Positions 50,378-59,374 of a stretch of DNA of 64,000 nucleotides are shown piece by piece. Positions within the stretch are counted from its first letter, which is position 1, and each line of letters begins with the position of its first letter. Where the stretch lies: positions 682,001 through 746,000 of the forward strand of contig CAVTSD010000007.1 of NCBI GenBank assembly GCA_963737365.1. Direction: 5' to 3'. The notes beneath the pieces are model-generated. The model saw nothing but the letters and a program-made list of their open reading frames with translations. It was not told the DNA's origin and made no database searches. A program made the translations under genes and the position numbers. The DNA comes from Roseiarcus sp963737365 (GTDB lineage: Bacteria > Pseudomonadota > Alphaproteobacteria > Rhizobiales > Beijerinckiaceae).

Positions 50378-51933
50378 GAGCGGCTCGCTCAAGCGCCGGG
50401 CCTGCCGCGGCGCTTCGGCTCTGGGATCTGAGCAAGACCTTCGGGGGCCAGAAGGCGCTCGATAAGGCCTCGCTTGAGATCGCTCCAGGCGAAGTCCACG
50501 GCCTCCTCGGTCAAAACGGCTCTGGCAAGTCGACGCTTATAAAAGTTCTTGCGGGCTTCCACGCGCCTGACCCGGGAAGCCGCCTCGAGATTGGCGACGC
50601 GGAAGTTGCGCTTCCCTTCGCGCCTGGAGAGTTTCGCAAGTATCGTATCAGCTTCGTGCACCAGCATCTGGGGTTGATCCCAAGTCTGACGGCGCTTGAG
50701 AATCTCTTGCTAGGCCGGCTTGCGGAACGCGACGCGTGGGCTCTCAACTGGATTGCCGAGCGGCGTGCAGCGAGGCAGCTGTTCGCGAACTACGCCATCG
50801 ATCTTGACCCCGAAACGCGCGTCGCCGACATCGCGCCGGTCGAGCGCGCGCTGCTCGCCATCGTCCGCGCGATCTCGGAGATGAATGAGGCTGGGGGCGT
50901 AGGGGCTGGCCTTCTGGTTTTGGACGAGCCGACCCCGTTTCTTCCGAAGCGCGATGTCGATCGCCTCTTCCAGCTGGTGCGCGCGGTCGTAGCCAAAGGG
51001 GCGAGCGTCATTTTTGTCTCTCACGACGTCGACGAGGTGATGGAGATCACCGATCGCGCGACCGTTCTCAGGGACGGCAAGGTCGCGGCGATGATCGATA
51101 CGCGCGCCGCCACCAAGTCGGATTTCATCGAAGCGATCGTCGGCCGCAAGCTTGCCGCTATGACCCCTCCGGCTCCGTTAGCGGCGCGCGGTCCGAGCCA
51201 CGCTCTCGTGCACAATTTGTCGGGAGGAACAATCGAGGGGTTCTCGCTTGATTTGGCGGCAGGAGAGGTCGTTGGCGTCACCGGCTTGATCGGATCGGGC
51301 TATGACGAAATTCCCTACCTGATCTATGGGGCGCGAGAGGCTCGCGGCGGCACGCTCGATATCGGGGGACGCGGCGTCGAGCTTAGCAAGATCAAGCCGC
51401 GCGACGCGATCCGCCACGGGGTTGTTCTGGTGCCCGCCGACCGCGCCAACGCGGGGGTCATCGGGTCTCTTCCGGTCGCTGACAACGTCACCATGCCCAC
51501 ACTTGCTTCGCGGTTCAGACCATCGATGTTGCGCCGGCGTGCGATGACCGCGGAGGCAGGGGAAATGGGCCGGCGTTTTGAAGTCCGCCCTGCTGACCCG
51601 ACCATGACGATGGCTTCGCTCAGCGGCGGCAATCAGCAAAAGGTTGTGCTGGCCAAATGGTTCCAGATGGCGCCCAAGCTGATCCTTCTGGACGAGCCGA
51701 CTCAAGGGGTGGACATTGGCGCGCGGCAAACCGTTTTCCGGCACATCGCGAGCGCGGCGTCAACCGGCGCGGCGGTCCTTTGCGCGAGTTCCGACTACGA
51801 GCAACTCGCTGCGATCTGCAGCCGCGTGCTGATCTTCGCCGCCGGGCGGGTCGTCGCCATCCTTGAAGGCGCTGAAATCAGCAAGGAGGCGATCGCGGAG
51901 CGCAGCCTTGGCGGCGCCCGGAGCGCCGCGTGA
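50362..51933 (+). CDS. CUT2-type ABC importer, fused double ATPase (RbsA-like)
   Basis: A 523-aa double nucleotide-binding protein. NBD1 has Walker A GLLGQNGSGKSTLIKV and Walker B LLVLDEPTPFLPK, but its signature region (DIAPVERALLAIVRAI) lacks the LSGGQ core. NBD2 has a degenerate Walker A (GVTGLIGSGYDE), as is usual for RbsA relatives, with an intact signature SLSGGNQQKVVLAKW and LILLDEPTQGVDIGAR. The GTG at 50362 overlaps the binding-protein gene by 16 bp. Loss of the NBD1 signature is unusual (see finding). It follows the SBP and precedes the permease. Confidence 0.92.
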   Translation: MEASVGAARSSAGPAAALRLWDLSKTFGGQKALDKASLEIAPGEVHGLLGQNGSGKSTLIKVLAGFHAPDPGSRLEIGDAEVALPFAPGEFRKYRISFVHQHLGLIPSLTALENLLLGRLAERDAWALNWIAERRAARQLFANYAIDLDPETRVADIAPVERALLAIVRAISEMNEAGGVGAGLLVLDEPTPFLPKRDVDRLFQLVRAVVAKGASVIFVSHDVDEVMEITDRATVLRDGKVAAMIDTRAATKSDFIEAIVGRKLAAMTPPAPLAARGPSHALVHNLSGGTIEGFSLDLAAGEVVGVTGLIGSGYDEIPYLIYGAREARGGTLDIGGRGVELSKIKPRDAIRHGVVLVPADRANAGVIGSLPVADNVTMPTLASRFRPSMLRRRAMTAEAGEMGRRFEVRPADPTMTMASLSGGNQQKVVLAKWFQMAPKLILLDEPTQGVDIGARQTVFRHIASAASTGAAVLCASSDYEQLAAICSRVLIFAAGRVVAILEGAEISKEAIAERSLGGARSAA

Positions 51934-51967
51934 ACGGCGCACACCTTGTTCACCAAAGGGGCGAGCC

Positions 51968-52978
51968 ATGACTCAGTCGGCGCCCACTCAGCAGGCGGCC
52001 GCCCCGGCCGAGCGCGCGGCGCATAAACCGTTCGTCTACCGGCTCGAGCAGTTCGGGCTGGTCATCGTCTGGCTTCTGCTCATCGCGGTGTTCGGCTATT
52101 TGCGGCCCGACACGTTCCTGACCTGGCCCAACCTCTCGACGATCCTCGGCTCCCAGGCGGTTCTCGTCGTGGTCACGCTCGGGCTCATCATCCCCCTGAC
52201 GGCCAACGACTTTGACCTCTCGATCGCGTTCATCATGACGCTGTCGTCGATGCTGGTCGCCGTGCTCAACGTCAATTATGGCGTTGGTATCGGCTGGGCT
52301 GTGATTGCAGCGGTTGCGCTCGGGGCCGCGGTCGGCTTCATCAACGGTCTCCTGATCACCGTTTTTCGTATTCACTCGTTGATCGTCACGCTGGGCACTG
52401 GCACTTTTCTGCATGGGGCGACGCTTTGGCTCAGCGATTCCATGACGATCAGCGGCATTTCGCCCTCTCTCATGAATGCGGTCATCGTCGATCGGCTTTT
52501 CGGCGTTCCTCTTGAGTTCTATTATGCGATCGTCCTCGCGGCTCTCGTCTGGTACCTGCTCGAGTACACGGCGCTCGGCCGGCGCATTCTGTTTGTCGGT
52601 CGCGGGCGCGAGGTGGCGCGGCTCAGCGGAATCAACACCGATCGCATCCGCATCGCTTGTCTTGTCGCTTCGGGGCTCTTCGGCGCTTTGGCCGGCGTCC
52701 TTTATGCCGGCACCCAAGGCGCGGCGGACCCGGTGTCGGGCGTGACCTATCAGCTGCCGGCCTTCGCCGCCGCCTTCCTTGGATCGACGTGCATTGCACC
52801 CGGGCGTTTCAACCCGTGGGGCGCCACGGTTGCTGTCTATTTCCTGGTTACTGGGATCACAGGCCTCGTCTTTCTCGGCTTCAGCTCGTTCATCCAGGAG
52901 ATGTTCTACGGCGGCGCGCTTGTCATCGCCGTTACGTTGTCTCAATTGGTGCGCGGACGACAGGAGCAGCAGTTCTGA
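51968..52978 (+). CDS. CUT2-type ABC importer permease
   Basis: A 336-aa membrane permease with about 8-10 helices (GLVIVWLLLIAVFGYLR, VVVTLGLIIPLTANDFDLSI). The CUT2/RbsC hallmarks are present: GLIIPLTANDFDLSIAFIMT (usual GGIDLSVGS position altered to NDFDLSI) and the EAA-like FLGSTCIAPGRFNPWG. The GIDLSVG core of classic sugar permeases is replaced here, which fits a different substrate. The ATG at 51968 follows AAAGGGGCG, 34 bp after the ATPase stop. Cotranscribed with ATPase and puuE. Confidence 0.92.
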   Translation: MTQSAPTQQAAAPAERAAHKPFVYRLEQFGLVIVWLLLIAVFGYLRPDTFLTWPNLSTILGSQAVLVVVTLGLIIPLTANDFDLSIAFIMTLSSMLVAVLNVNYGVGIGWAVIAAVALGAAVGFINGLLITVFRIHSLIVTLGTGTFLHGATLWLSDSMTISGISPSLMNAVIVDRLFGVPLEFYYAIVLAALVWYLLEYTALGRRILFVGRGREVARLSGINTDRIRIACLVASGLFGALAGVLYAGTQGAADPVSGVTYQLPAFAAAFLGSTCIAPGRFNPWGATVAVYFLVTGITGLVFLGFSSFIQEMFYGGALVIAVTLSQLVRGRQEQQF

Positions 52979-53006
52979 TCCCCTCTCTCTTAACGGAAAC
53001 CCGAAC

Positions 53007-53924
53007 GTGATCCCTCGCTCACTCGAACGCGATTTCATTGGCTACGGGCCCAAACCACCCAATCCGCGCTGGCCGGGCGGGGCGCGCCTCGCGCTGAATT
53101 TCGTAATGAATTACGAAGAGGGATCAGAATACAGTATGATGGACGGCGACGGCGTCAGCGACGCCGCCCTCACCGAAACGGCGAGCACGAGCGTACCGCG
53201 CGGCGAACGCGATCTCGCCGCCGAGAGCATGTTCGAATATGGCAGTCGCGTCGGGTTCTGGCGCCTGCACCGGATCTTCCAGGAGCGCAATCTGCCGATG
53301 ACGGTCTATGCCTGCGCGCTCGCGCTCGAGCGAAATCCGCCGGCGGCGCAAGCGATCAGAGACGCAGGTTATGACATTTGTTGTCACGGCTGGCGGTGGA
53401 TCGAGCACTACAAGCTCGATGAAGCGACCGAGCGTGAGCACATCCGGAAAGCCGTGGAGAGCCTCGAGCGAACAGTCGGCCAGCGACCGCTCGGCTGGTA
53501 TTGTCGCTACGGGCCGAGCGTCAACACGCGGCGCCTCGTGATGGAGGAGGGCGGATTTCTCTATGACAGCGACAGTTACGCCGACGAACTCCCCTATTAT
53601 GTGGTGGCCGAGGGCCGCCCCCAGCTCGTCGTGCCGTACACGCTCACCAACAACGACGTGAAATTTGCCGCGACGAACTTGGGCGCCGGCGAGGACTTCT
53701 TCACCGTCCTGCGAGAGGCTTTTGACTTCCTGTATGAAGAAGGGCGTGCGGCGCCCAAAATGATGAATGTGGGGATGCATATGCGGCTCCTCGGCCACCC
53801 CAGTCGAGCCTCCGGCCTTGCGCGTTTCCTCGACTATGTGAAAACGAAACAGGATGTGTGGGTTTGCCGGCGCTTGGATCTCGCGAAGCACTGGCTCGCG
53901 GAACATCCGTGTGAGGCCGTTTGA
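53007..53924 (+). CDS. puuE: Allantoinase PuuE (polysaccharide-deacetylase fold)
   Basis: A 305-aa cofactor-light allantoinase of the NodB/polysaccharide deacetylase superfamily, hydrolysing allantoin to allantoate. The N-terminal block RDFIGYGPKPPNPRWPGGAR and LNFVMNYEEGSEYSMMDGD is the PuuE signature. GYDICCHGWRWIEHY, RPLGWYCRYGPSVNTRRL and YDSDSYADELPYYV follow. The GTG at 53007 is chosen because it gives the family start (IPRSLERDFIGYG); an ORF from 52779 would overlap the permease. It lies 28 bp after the permease stop and overlaps the AllA start (TGATG). Deacetylase on another cyclic amide is an alternative. Confidence 0.9.
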   Translation: MIPRSLERDFIGYGPKPPNPRWPGGARLALNFVMNYEEGSEYSMMDGDGVSDAALTETASTSVPRGERDLAAESMFEYGSRVGFWRLHRIFQERNLPMTVYACALALERNPPAAQAIRDAGYDICCHGWRWIEHYKLDEATEREHIRKAVESLERTVGQRPLGWYCRYGPSVNTRRLVMEEGGFLYDSDSYADELPYYVVAEGRPQLVVPYTLTNNDVKFAATNLGAGEDFFTVLREAFDFLYEEGRAAPKMMNVGMHMRLLGHPSRASGLARFLDYVKTKQDVWVCRRLDLAKHWLAEHPCEAV

Positions 53925-54400
53925 TGAAGCGCTTGAAGATCGAACCGATTAACCCAGAGGCCTTTGCGCCCTTCGGGCAACTTCTCCCGCCAGCGCAGCC
54001 GGGAGCCGGCCGTCAGGAGTTGATCGAGGAATTGCAGAACGCCCGAACCAGCGCGCGGCCGCGCCTGTCCATCGCGACCACCGAGCCTAAGACCTTACCT
54101 CTCACTGCGGTCCAGATGGAACGGCACGTCCATTCCTCGCAGGCCTTCGCGCCGCTCGACTGCGCGAGTTACCTGGTGATGGTCGCGCCGCATGGCGATG
54201 ATGGAATGCCGGACCTTGGGAAGCTCCGGGCGTTTCGCGTGCCCGGAGACACCGGCGTCAACTATAGAGCCGACACCTGGCATCATCCGCTCAGTCCGCT
54301 CGAACGTGTCGGGCGGTTCGCCGTTCTCACATTCGTCGATGGAACCGCCGCCGACGAACAATTCGTCGACCTGCCGCAGCCGGTGCTAATTGATGAATAG
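53924..54400 (+). CDS. allA: Ureidoglycolate lyase (AllA-like)
   Basis: A 158-aa cupin-like ureidoglycolate lyase releasing urea and glyoxylate from ureidoglycolate. Landmarks: KIEPINPEAFAPFGQLLPP, ERHVHSSQAFAPLD (HS/H motif), PGDTGVNYRADTWHHPL and the end DEQFVDLPQP. The start ATG overlaps the puuE stop by one base (TGATG), so the two are coupled. With puuE it makes the two ends of allantoin breakdown, leaving allantoate amidohydrolase to the M20 enzyme of the divergent operon. Confidence 0.92.
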   Translation: MKRLKIEPINPEAFAPFGQLLPPAQPGAGRQELIEELQNARTSARPRLSIATTEPKTLPLTAVQMERHVHSSQAFAPLDCASYLVMVAPHGDDGMPDLGKLRAFRVPGDTGVNYRADTWHHPLSPLERVGRFAVLTFVDGTAADEQFVDLPQPVLIDE

Positions 54401-54483
54401 CAACAACATTCAGGGGCATGGCTCGCGGGAACGTAGTCCGCCAAGCGCTATCTCGTAACGCGAAACGGGTTTAGGCTGCGCCA

Positions 54484-55248
54484 ATGCTCTTTCGGACCGA
54501 GCCTTCAGGCGTTCTCGCGATCAGCCAGCCGACCCATGCGTGGATTTCTGGCCAGATTCTGCGCGCCTGGAACGAAGCGCTTGACGAGCCTCTTTTGCTT
54601 GCCGCGGAACAGCACGACATCGGCTGGCTGGACTGGGAGACAGCGCCGACCTTCAATCATGAGACCGGCCGCCCGCATCTCTTCCGCGAGATCGGTGCTG
54701 CGGTGCATTCGCCGATGTGGAGGCAGGGGGTTGCGCGGGCGCTGGGCGCCTGGGGCGCGCACGTCGCTTTGCTTGTTTCGCGTCACGGCGGAGTGATCTA
54801 CCGCCGCTACACCGACCGCCACCGCATAAGTGAGGCGGACGCCGCGGCGGCGCAGACTTATCTCGAGACGCAGGCGCCGATGGAGGTCGCGTGGGCCAGG
54901 ACGCTTGGGCTGGACGCCGCGACGCTTGAAAAGCAAACGACGCTCGTGGCCTTGAGCGACACCCTATCGCTGGCCCTTTGCGGAGAGCTCAGGACGCCCA
55001 TCGAAATCTCGGCGCCGAACGCCAGCGGAGGGACAGAGGCGTTAAGCCTGATGCAACGACCCGGTCATCCATTCGATTTTGTCCTGTCGCCCTGGCCGTT
55101 CAGGAAAGATGTGTTGGAGGTCGCGGGCGAAGCGCGTCCGTTGCCGGCGACGAGGCGCTTCGACAATGAGGCGGCGATGCGGACGTGGCTCAAGTCGCCC
55201 GAGCGTACGGTGTTTCGCGCACGGCTCATGAGCGAATCCGCGATTTAG
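54484..55248 (+). CDS. DUF3891 family protein
   Basis: A 254-aa cytosolic protein matching DUF3891: QPTHAWISGQILRAWNEAL, LLAAEQHDIGWLDWE, ALLVSRHGGVIYRRYT and LVALSDTLSLALCGELRTP. The His/Asp pattern (EQHDIGW, SRHGG, LSDTLSL) resembles an HD-domain-like metal phosphohydrolase fold, but no activity is known. It sits between the allA operon (83 bp after) and the second CUT2 locus, on the same strand, and may belong to either. Confidence 0.8.
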   Translation: MLFRTEPSGVLAISQPTHAWISGQILRAWNEALDEPLLLAAEQHDIGWLDWETAPTFNHETGRPHLFREIGAAVHSPMWRQGVARALGAWGAHVALLVSRHGGVIYRRYTDRHRISEADAAAAQTYLETQAPMEVAWARTLGLDAATLEKQTTLVALSDTLSLALCGELRTPIEISAPNASGGTEALSLMQRPGHPFDFVLSPWPFRKDVLEVAGEARPLPATRRFDNEAAMRTWLKSPERTVFRARLMSESAI

Positions 55249-55457
55249 TTGAATAAACTGCCTCGAACGTCACACTCGCTGGCGGCAAGCAAGCGTGAGC
55301 GCATATCCCTAAAAAGTCAGATTCGAGGGAATGCGTCGCTCTTGCTGCTCGCCGGCAAATCGGGCAAGTTTCTTGCTAGCAGTATCGCCGACCGCTTCGC
55401 TCTGAGGCGTGAAGGCGATAATGGGGCAGGGGCCTCCAATCGAAAGAGGAGTGTGAC

Positions 55458-56393
55458 ATGCGATCGTCCATAATGCGTCTTGGCCTCATTGGCATGGCGG
55501 CCGCCGCTTTCGTCTGCGCTCAGGCGGCAAACGCTCAGACGGTCGCGCTCGTGACGATCAACCAGCAGGCCCTCTTCTTCAACCAGATCAACGATGGCGC
55601 GAAGCAAGCCGCGGATAAGGCGGGCGCGAAGCTCGTCATCTTCAACGCCAATAACGTCGCCGCGGCTCAGAACAGCGCGATCGAAGACTATATCGCACAG
55701 AAGGTTGACGGAATTGTACTGGTCGCCATTGACGTCAATGGCGTGAAGCCTGCGGTCACCGCGGCGAAAAATGCTGGCATTCCCGTCGTCGCCATCGACG
55801 CCCGGATTCCCGATGGCGACAACGCGGCCTTCATTGGCGTCGACAACAAGGGGGCTGGGGAGCAGATCGGCAAGTACTTCGCCGATTACGCAAAGAACAA
55901 GATGGGCGGCTCCGCCAAGGTCGGCATCGTCGGCGCGCTCAACTCCTTCATTCAGAACCAGCGTCTGGACGGCTTCAAGACCGCCGCACAGGCCGATGGC
56001 GGGGTGAAATTCCTCGATACGGTGGATGGCCAAAATATCCAGGACGTGGCGCTGACCGCGGCCGAAAACCTGATGACCGCCAACCCCGACATGAATGCGC
56101 TCTACGCCACGGGCGAGCCCGCCCTTGTCGGCGCGATTTCGGCAGTCACCAGCCAGCAGGCGACCGGCAAGGTCAAGGTCTTCGGCTGGGACCTCACCGC
56201 ACAGGCGATCAAGGGCATAGACGAGGGCTGGATTGTCGCGGTCGTTCAGCAGGATCCTTTCCAGGAGGGCGTCGCCGGCGTCGAGACCGTGCTCAAGATC
56301 AAGAAGGGCGAGAAGGTCAACCCGAGCATCGACATTCCCGTCACCATTGTGACCAAGGACAATGTCGACAAGTTCCGCAGCCTCTTCAAATAG
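55458..56393 (+). CDS. CUT2 ABC importer substrate-binding protein (second locus)
   Basis: A 311-aa ribose-type periplasmic binding protein. Signal peptide IMRLGLIGMAAAAFVCAQAA; then TVALVTINQQALFFNQINDG, the central VDGIVLVAIDVNGVKPAVTA and the C-terminal WDLTAQAIKGIDEGWIVAVV. The ATG at 55458 has a strong Shine-Dalgarno AGAGGAG. It begins an operon running through ATPase, permease, lactonase, kinase, BtpA and TenA. A sugar, sugar acid or nucleoside-like compound is likely; not resolved. Confidence 0.92.
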   Translation: MRSSIMRLGLIGMAAAAFVCAQAANAQTVALVTINQQALFFNQINDGAKQAADKAGAKLVIFNANNVAAAQNSAIEDYIAQKVDGIVLVAIDVNGVKPAVTAAKNAGIPVVAIDARIPDGDNAAFIGVDNKGAGEQIGKYFADYAKNKMGGSAKVGIVGALNSFIQNQRLDGFKTAAQADGGVKFLDTVDGQNIQDVALTAAENLMTANPDMNALYATGEPALVGAISAVTSQQATGKVKVFGWDLTAQAIKGIDEGWIVAVVQQDPFQEGVAGVETVLKIKKGEKVNPSIDIPVTIVTKDNVDKFRSLFK

Positions 56394-56469
56394 GCCGCTT
56401 GAACTGCCCCGGGCGAGACGCTTTGCGCGTCCCGCTCTTCCTCTGTGCAAGAGAGCTTAAGCCAAGCGG

Positions 56470-57270
56470 ATGTTGACCGCCGACGCGCCGGTCCGAGTCC
56501 AGATGGAGGACATCAGCAAGTCCTTCGGCGCGATCAAGTCTCTGGATCGCGTCAACCTTGTTCTGCGGGCGGGCGAGGTTCTTGGGTTGGTCGGCGACAA
56601 CGGCGCCGGAAAGTCGACGCTCAGCAAGATCCTGTCGGGCGCGGTCGTTCCCGATAACGGACGCCTTCTGCTCGACGGCCGTGAAGTCCGTTTCGCGTCC
56701 CCCGCCGATGCGCGACGTCAGCGGGTCGAGATGGTTTATCAGGACCTGTCGCTCTGCGACACGGTCGATGTGGCGGGCAACCTCCTGCTTGGCCGAGAGC
56801 CGCTCAGGCGCATCCTGGGCGTGCCAGTCATGGACAAGCGCAAGATGCATGCGGACGCCGCGCAGATGCTGGCGCATCTTGGCATCCGCATGCCGAGCAC
56901 GCGGCTCAAGGTCGAGAATCTGTCCGGCGGCCAGCGTCAGAGCATTGCAATCGGACGAGCGGTGTCGTTCGACCCCCTGGTGCTCATCATGGACGAGCCG
57001 ACGGCCGCGCTCGCGGTCGCGGAGGTCGACGCGGTGCTCGATCTCATCCACCAGGTCAGCGCCAAGGGCGTGAGCGTCATTCTCATCACCCACCGGCTTC
57101 AAGATCTGTTCGTCGTCTGCGACCGGATCATGGTCCTCTACGAGGGTCGCAGCGTCGCTGAGCGGCTTATCGGCGAAACGAATATCGAGGAGATCGTGAA
57201 CCTCATCGTGGGCAGAAAATTCCGCTCGGTCTCAGCCGGAACGCGTCCCGAGAGCGAGGCGCATTCTTGA
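56470..57270 (+). CDS. CUT2 ABC importer single-domain ATPase (second locus)
   Basis: A 266-aa single NBD of FrcA type (not the fused RbsA form). Walker A GLVGDNGAGKSTLSKI, signature LSGGQRQSIAIGRAV, Walker B VLIMDEPTAALAVAE, and the H-loop ILITHRLQDLF. It lies after the binding protein gene (76 bp) and its stop overlaps the permease start (TTGA). Same architecture as the ATPase at 63111-63893, suggesting duplication of the importer. Confidence 0.95.
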   Translation: MLTADAPVRVQMEDISKSFGAIKSLDRVNLVLRAGEVLGLVGDNGAGKSTLSKILSGAVVPDNGRLLLDGREVRFASPADARRQRVEMVYQDLSLCDTVDVAGNLLLGREPLRRILGVPVMDKRKMHADAAQMLAHLGIRMPSTRLKVENLSGGQRQSIAIGRAVSFDPLVLIMDEPTAALAVAEVDAVLDLIHQVSAKGVSVILITHRLQDLFVVCDRIMVLYEGRSVAERLIGETNIEEIVNLIVGRKFRSVSAGTRPESEAHS

Positions 57271-58259
57271 CCGCGACCGCAGCTCCCGCTGGGCTGCGCG
57301 ATCGCGCAAGGCTGATCGTCCACGACAATGGCGGCGTGGTCAGCATCGCGGCTTTCTTTATCGTTATGGCGGTCACCTTCTCGCTGATTACGGACACCTT
57401 CCTGACCGAGACCAATCTCCTCAACATTTTGCGACAGAGCGCGCCCCTCATGATCGTGGCGGTCGCCATGACCTTCGTGATCACGACCGGCGGGATCGAC
57501 TTGTCCGTCGGCTCGGTGCTCGCGCTCGTCAATGCGCTGGCGGCGATTTCGCTGCAGACCGGGCTCACCTGGCCGCTGGTGATTGTGCTCATGCTGGGGG
57601 TCGGGATCGCCATCGGACTCTTCCAGGGTTTCTTCATCGCCTACGAAGGCATTCCCGCCTTCATCGTGACGCTTGCTGGCCTGAGCTCCATCCGAGGAAC
57701 CGCGCTGCTGCTCACGAAAGGCTATTCCATTCCGATCGATCCTCAGAGCCCGTTCAACGCGATCGGCCGTGGCTGGATTTTCGGCCTCCCCATGCCGGCG
57801 ATCATCGCCGTTGTCGCGCTCGTGGTGGGCTTCCTCGTCTTCAATGAAACGCCCTTCGGTCGCTATGTGACGGGCGTCGGCGCGAACGCAGAAGCGGTGC
57901 GGCGCGCGGGCGTCGACACCAAGAAGATCACGCTCGCGGTCTACGCGCTGAGCGGATTCGCCGCGGCGATCGCGGGAATCATCATCGCCGGTCGCCTTGG
58001 AAGCGGATCGTCAAACGCCGGCGGGGGCTTCGAGCTCGAGGTCATCGCCGCCGTTGTGCTGGGCGGAACGAGCCTGTTTGGCGGCCGTGGCACGATGCTT
58101 GGCACGATGCTCGGAGCGCTGACCGTCGCAATCATCGGCAACGGCCTCATTCTCTATCATATGTCGCCTTTCATCACCCCAATCGTAGAAGGTTTCATCA
58201 TTCTCATCGCGGTCTGGCTCAACTTCCGCCTGTTTCGCACTGGGCGACGGACGAACTAA
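57267..58259 (+). CDS. CUT2 ABC importer permease (second locus)
   Basis: A 330-aa inner-membrane permease of RbsC/FrcC type. Helices such as GGVVSIAAFFIVMAVTFSLI, the hallmark FVITTGGIDLSVGSVLALV and the conserved FLGGTSLFGGRGTMLGTMLG end (VVLGGTSLFGGRGTMLGTML). The TTG start overlaps the ATPase stop (TTGA), so translation is coupled. Fourteen bp separate its stop from the lactonase start. Sugar-type hallmark intact, unlike the ureide-locus permease. Confidence 0.95.
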   Translation: MTATAAPAGLRDRARLIVHDNGGVVSIAAFFIVMAVTFSLITDTFLTETNLLNILRQSAPLMIVAVAMTFVITTGGIDLSVGSVLALVNALAAISLQTGLTWPLVIVLMLGVGIAIGLFQGFFIAYEGIPAFIVTLAGLSSIRGTALLLTKGYSIPIDPQSPFNAIGRGWIFGLPMPAIIAVVALVVGFLVFNETPFGRYVTGVGANAEAVRRAGVDTKKITLAVYALSGFAAAIAGIIIAGRLGSGSSNAGGGFELEVIAAVVLGGTSLFGGRGTMLGTMLGALTVAIIGNGLILYHMSPFITPIVEGFIILIAVWLNFRLFRTGRRTN

Positions 58260-58273
58260 GGAAGGCGGGCGAC

Positions 58274-59344
58274 ATGGCGAAGCCGACGATCGGCGTGCAT
58301 TCGGGACTTGTCCGAACCGTGCTTGGCCCCATTCCCGTCGAGGCGATGGGCGTCGCGCTGATGCATGAACATATCTTGCTCGACGCTTCGAGCTGGTGGA
58401 AGCGCCCTTGCTGCGGCTCGGAGATCGCGATCGCCGAAAGGCCGCTCGACATAGCGATGATTGGCGATTTGCGGATGAACCCGTTTCTCAACCGCGACAA
58501 TTGCGGCTTGCTCGATGTCAGGGCTGCGATCGAGGAGCTCAATTATTTCGTCGAGTATGGCGGGAAGACCATCGTCGATCCGACCAACCTCGGAATTGGA
58601 CGCGATCCATCCGCGCTGCAGAGGATCAGCCGGCGAAGCGGATTGAACATCGTGATGGGGGCGGGGTTCTACCTCGAACCATCGCATCCCACATACGTGA
58701 AGGACATGAGCGTCGAAGCGATCGCCGAATCGGTCGCGCGAGACTGCGGCCTCTCGGAGGACGAGCCCGAGGTCTGCGCTGGCATCATCGGGGAAATAGG
58801 GATCAGCAAGGACTTCACGCCCGCCGAGGAAAAAGTGCTGAGGGGCGCGGCGCGCGCGTCCAAGCTCAGCGGCGCTCCGCTCTCGGTTCATCTTCCGGGC
58901 TGGGAGCGCCATGCTCATCGCGTGCTCGACGTCGCCGAGAGCGAAGGCGCGGACCTGCGCCATGTTGTGCTCTGTCATATGAACCCGAGCCTGCACGATC
59001 CCCAGTACCAGAAAAGCGTGGCCGACCGAGGCGCCTTCATCGAATACGATATGATCGGGATGGACTATTTTTACGCCGACCAGCAGGCTCAGTCGCCGTC
59101 CGACGAGGAGAATGCGATTGCGATCTGCCGGCTCGCCGACGACGGCTATCTCGGCTCGATCCTCATGTCGCAGGACGTGTTCCTGAAAATGATGCTCGTG
59201 CGCTACGGCGGGTTTGGCTATGGCTATATCCTCAAGCATTTCGTGCCGCGCCTGAAGCGCCATGGCATGGATCAGCGCACGATCGACGCCATCCTGATCG
59301 AGAATCCGCGCCGGGTTTTCTCCGCCGAGCATCGCGCGCGCTGA
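58274..59344 (+). CDS. Phosphotriesterase-family metallohydrolase (likely lactonase)
   Basis: A 356-aa TIM-barrel amidohydrolase of the phosphotriesterase (Php/lactonase) family. Putative metal ligands in order: His31/His33 (LMHEHILLD), Glu174 in GIIGEIGISKD (Glu or carboxy-Lys bridging position), His206 (VHLPGW), His235 (VVLCHMNPSL) and Asp301 (MSQDVFL). This is the pattern of the lactonase branch, several of which open phosphorylated pentonolactones. Start ATG at 58274 has AAGGAAGGCGGGCG. It follows the importer and precedes the kinase, so a sugar-lactone step is likely. Confidence 0.88.
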   Translation: MAKPTIGVHSGLVRTVLGPIPVEAMGVALMHEHILLDASSWWKRPCCGSEIAIAERPLDIAMIGDLRMNPFLNRDNCGLLDVRAAIEELNYFVEYGGKTIVDPTNLGIGRDPSALQRISRRSGLNIVMGAGFYLEPSHPTYVKDMSVEAIAESVARDCGLSEDEPEVCAGIIGEIGISKDFTPAEEKVLRGAARASKLSGAPLSVHLPGWERHAHRVLDVAESEGADLRHVVLCHMNPSLHDPQYQKSVADRGAFIEYDMIGMDYFYADQQAQSPSDEENAIAICRLADDGYLGSILMSQDVFLKMMLVRYGGFGYGYILKHFVPRLKRHGMDQRTIDAILIENPRRVFSAEHRAR

Positions 59345-59374
59345 CGGGGCGACGGTAACGGGCAGCGGGTTGAG

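Noticed and set aside
55249..55473. 74-codon plus-strand frame before the second binding protein
   Set aside because: Starts with TTG right after the DUF3891 stop and runs into the binding-protein start; likely leader DNA, no known domain.
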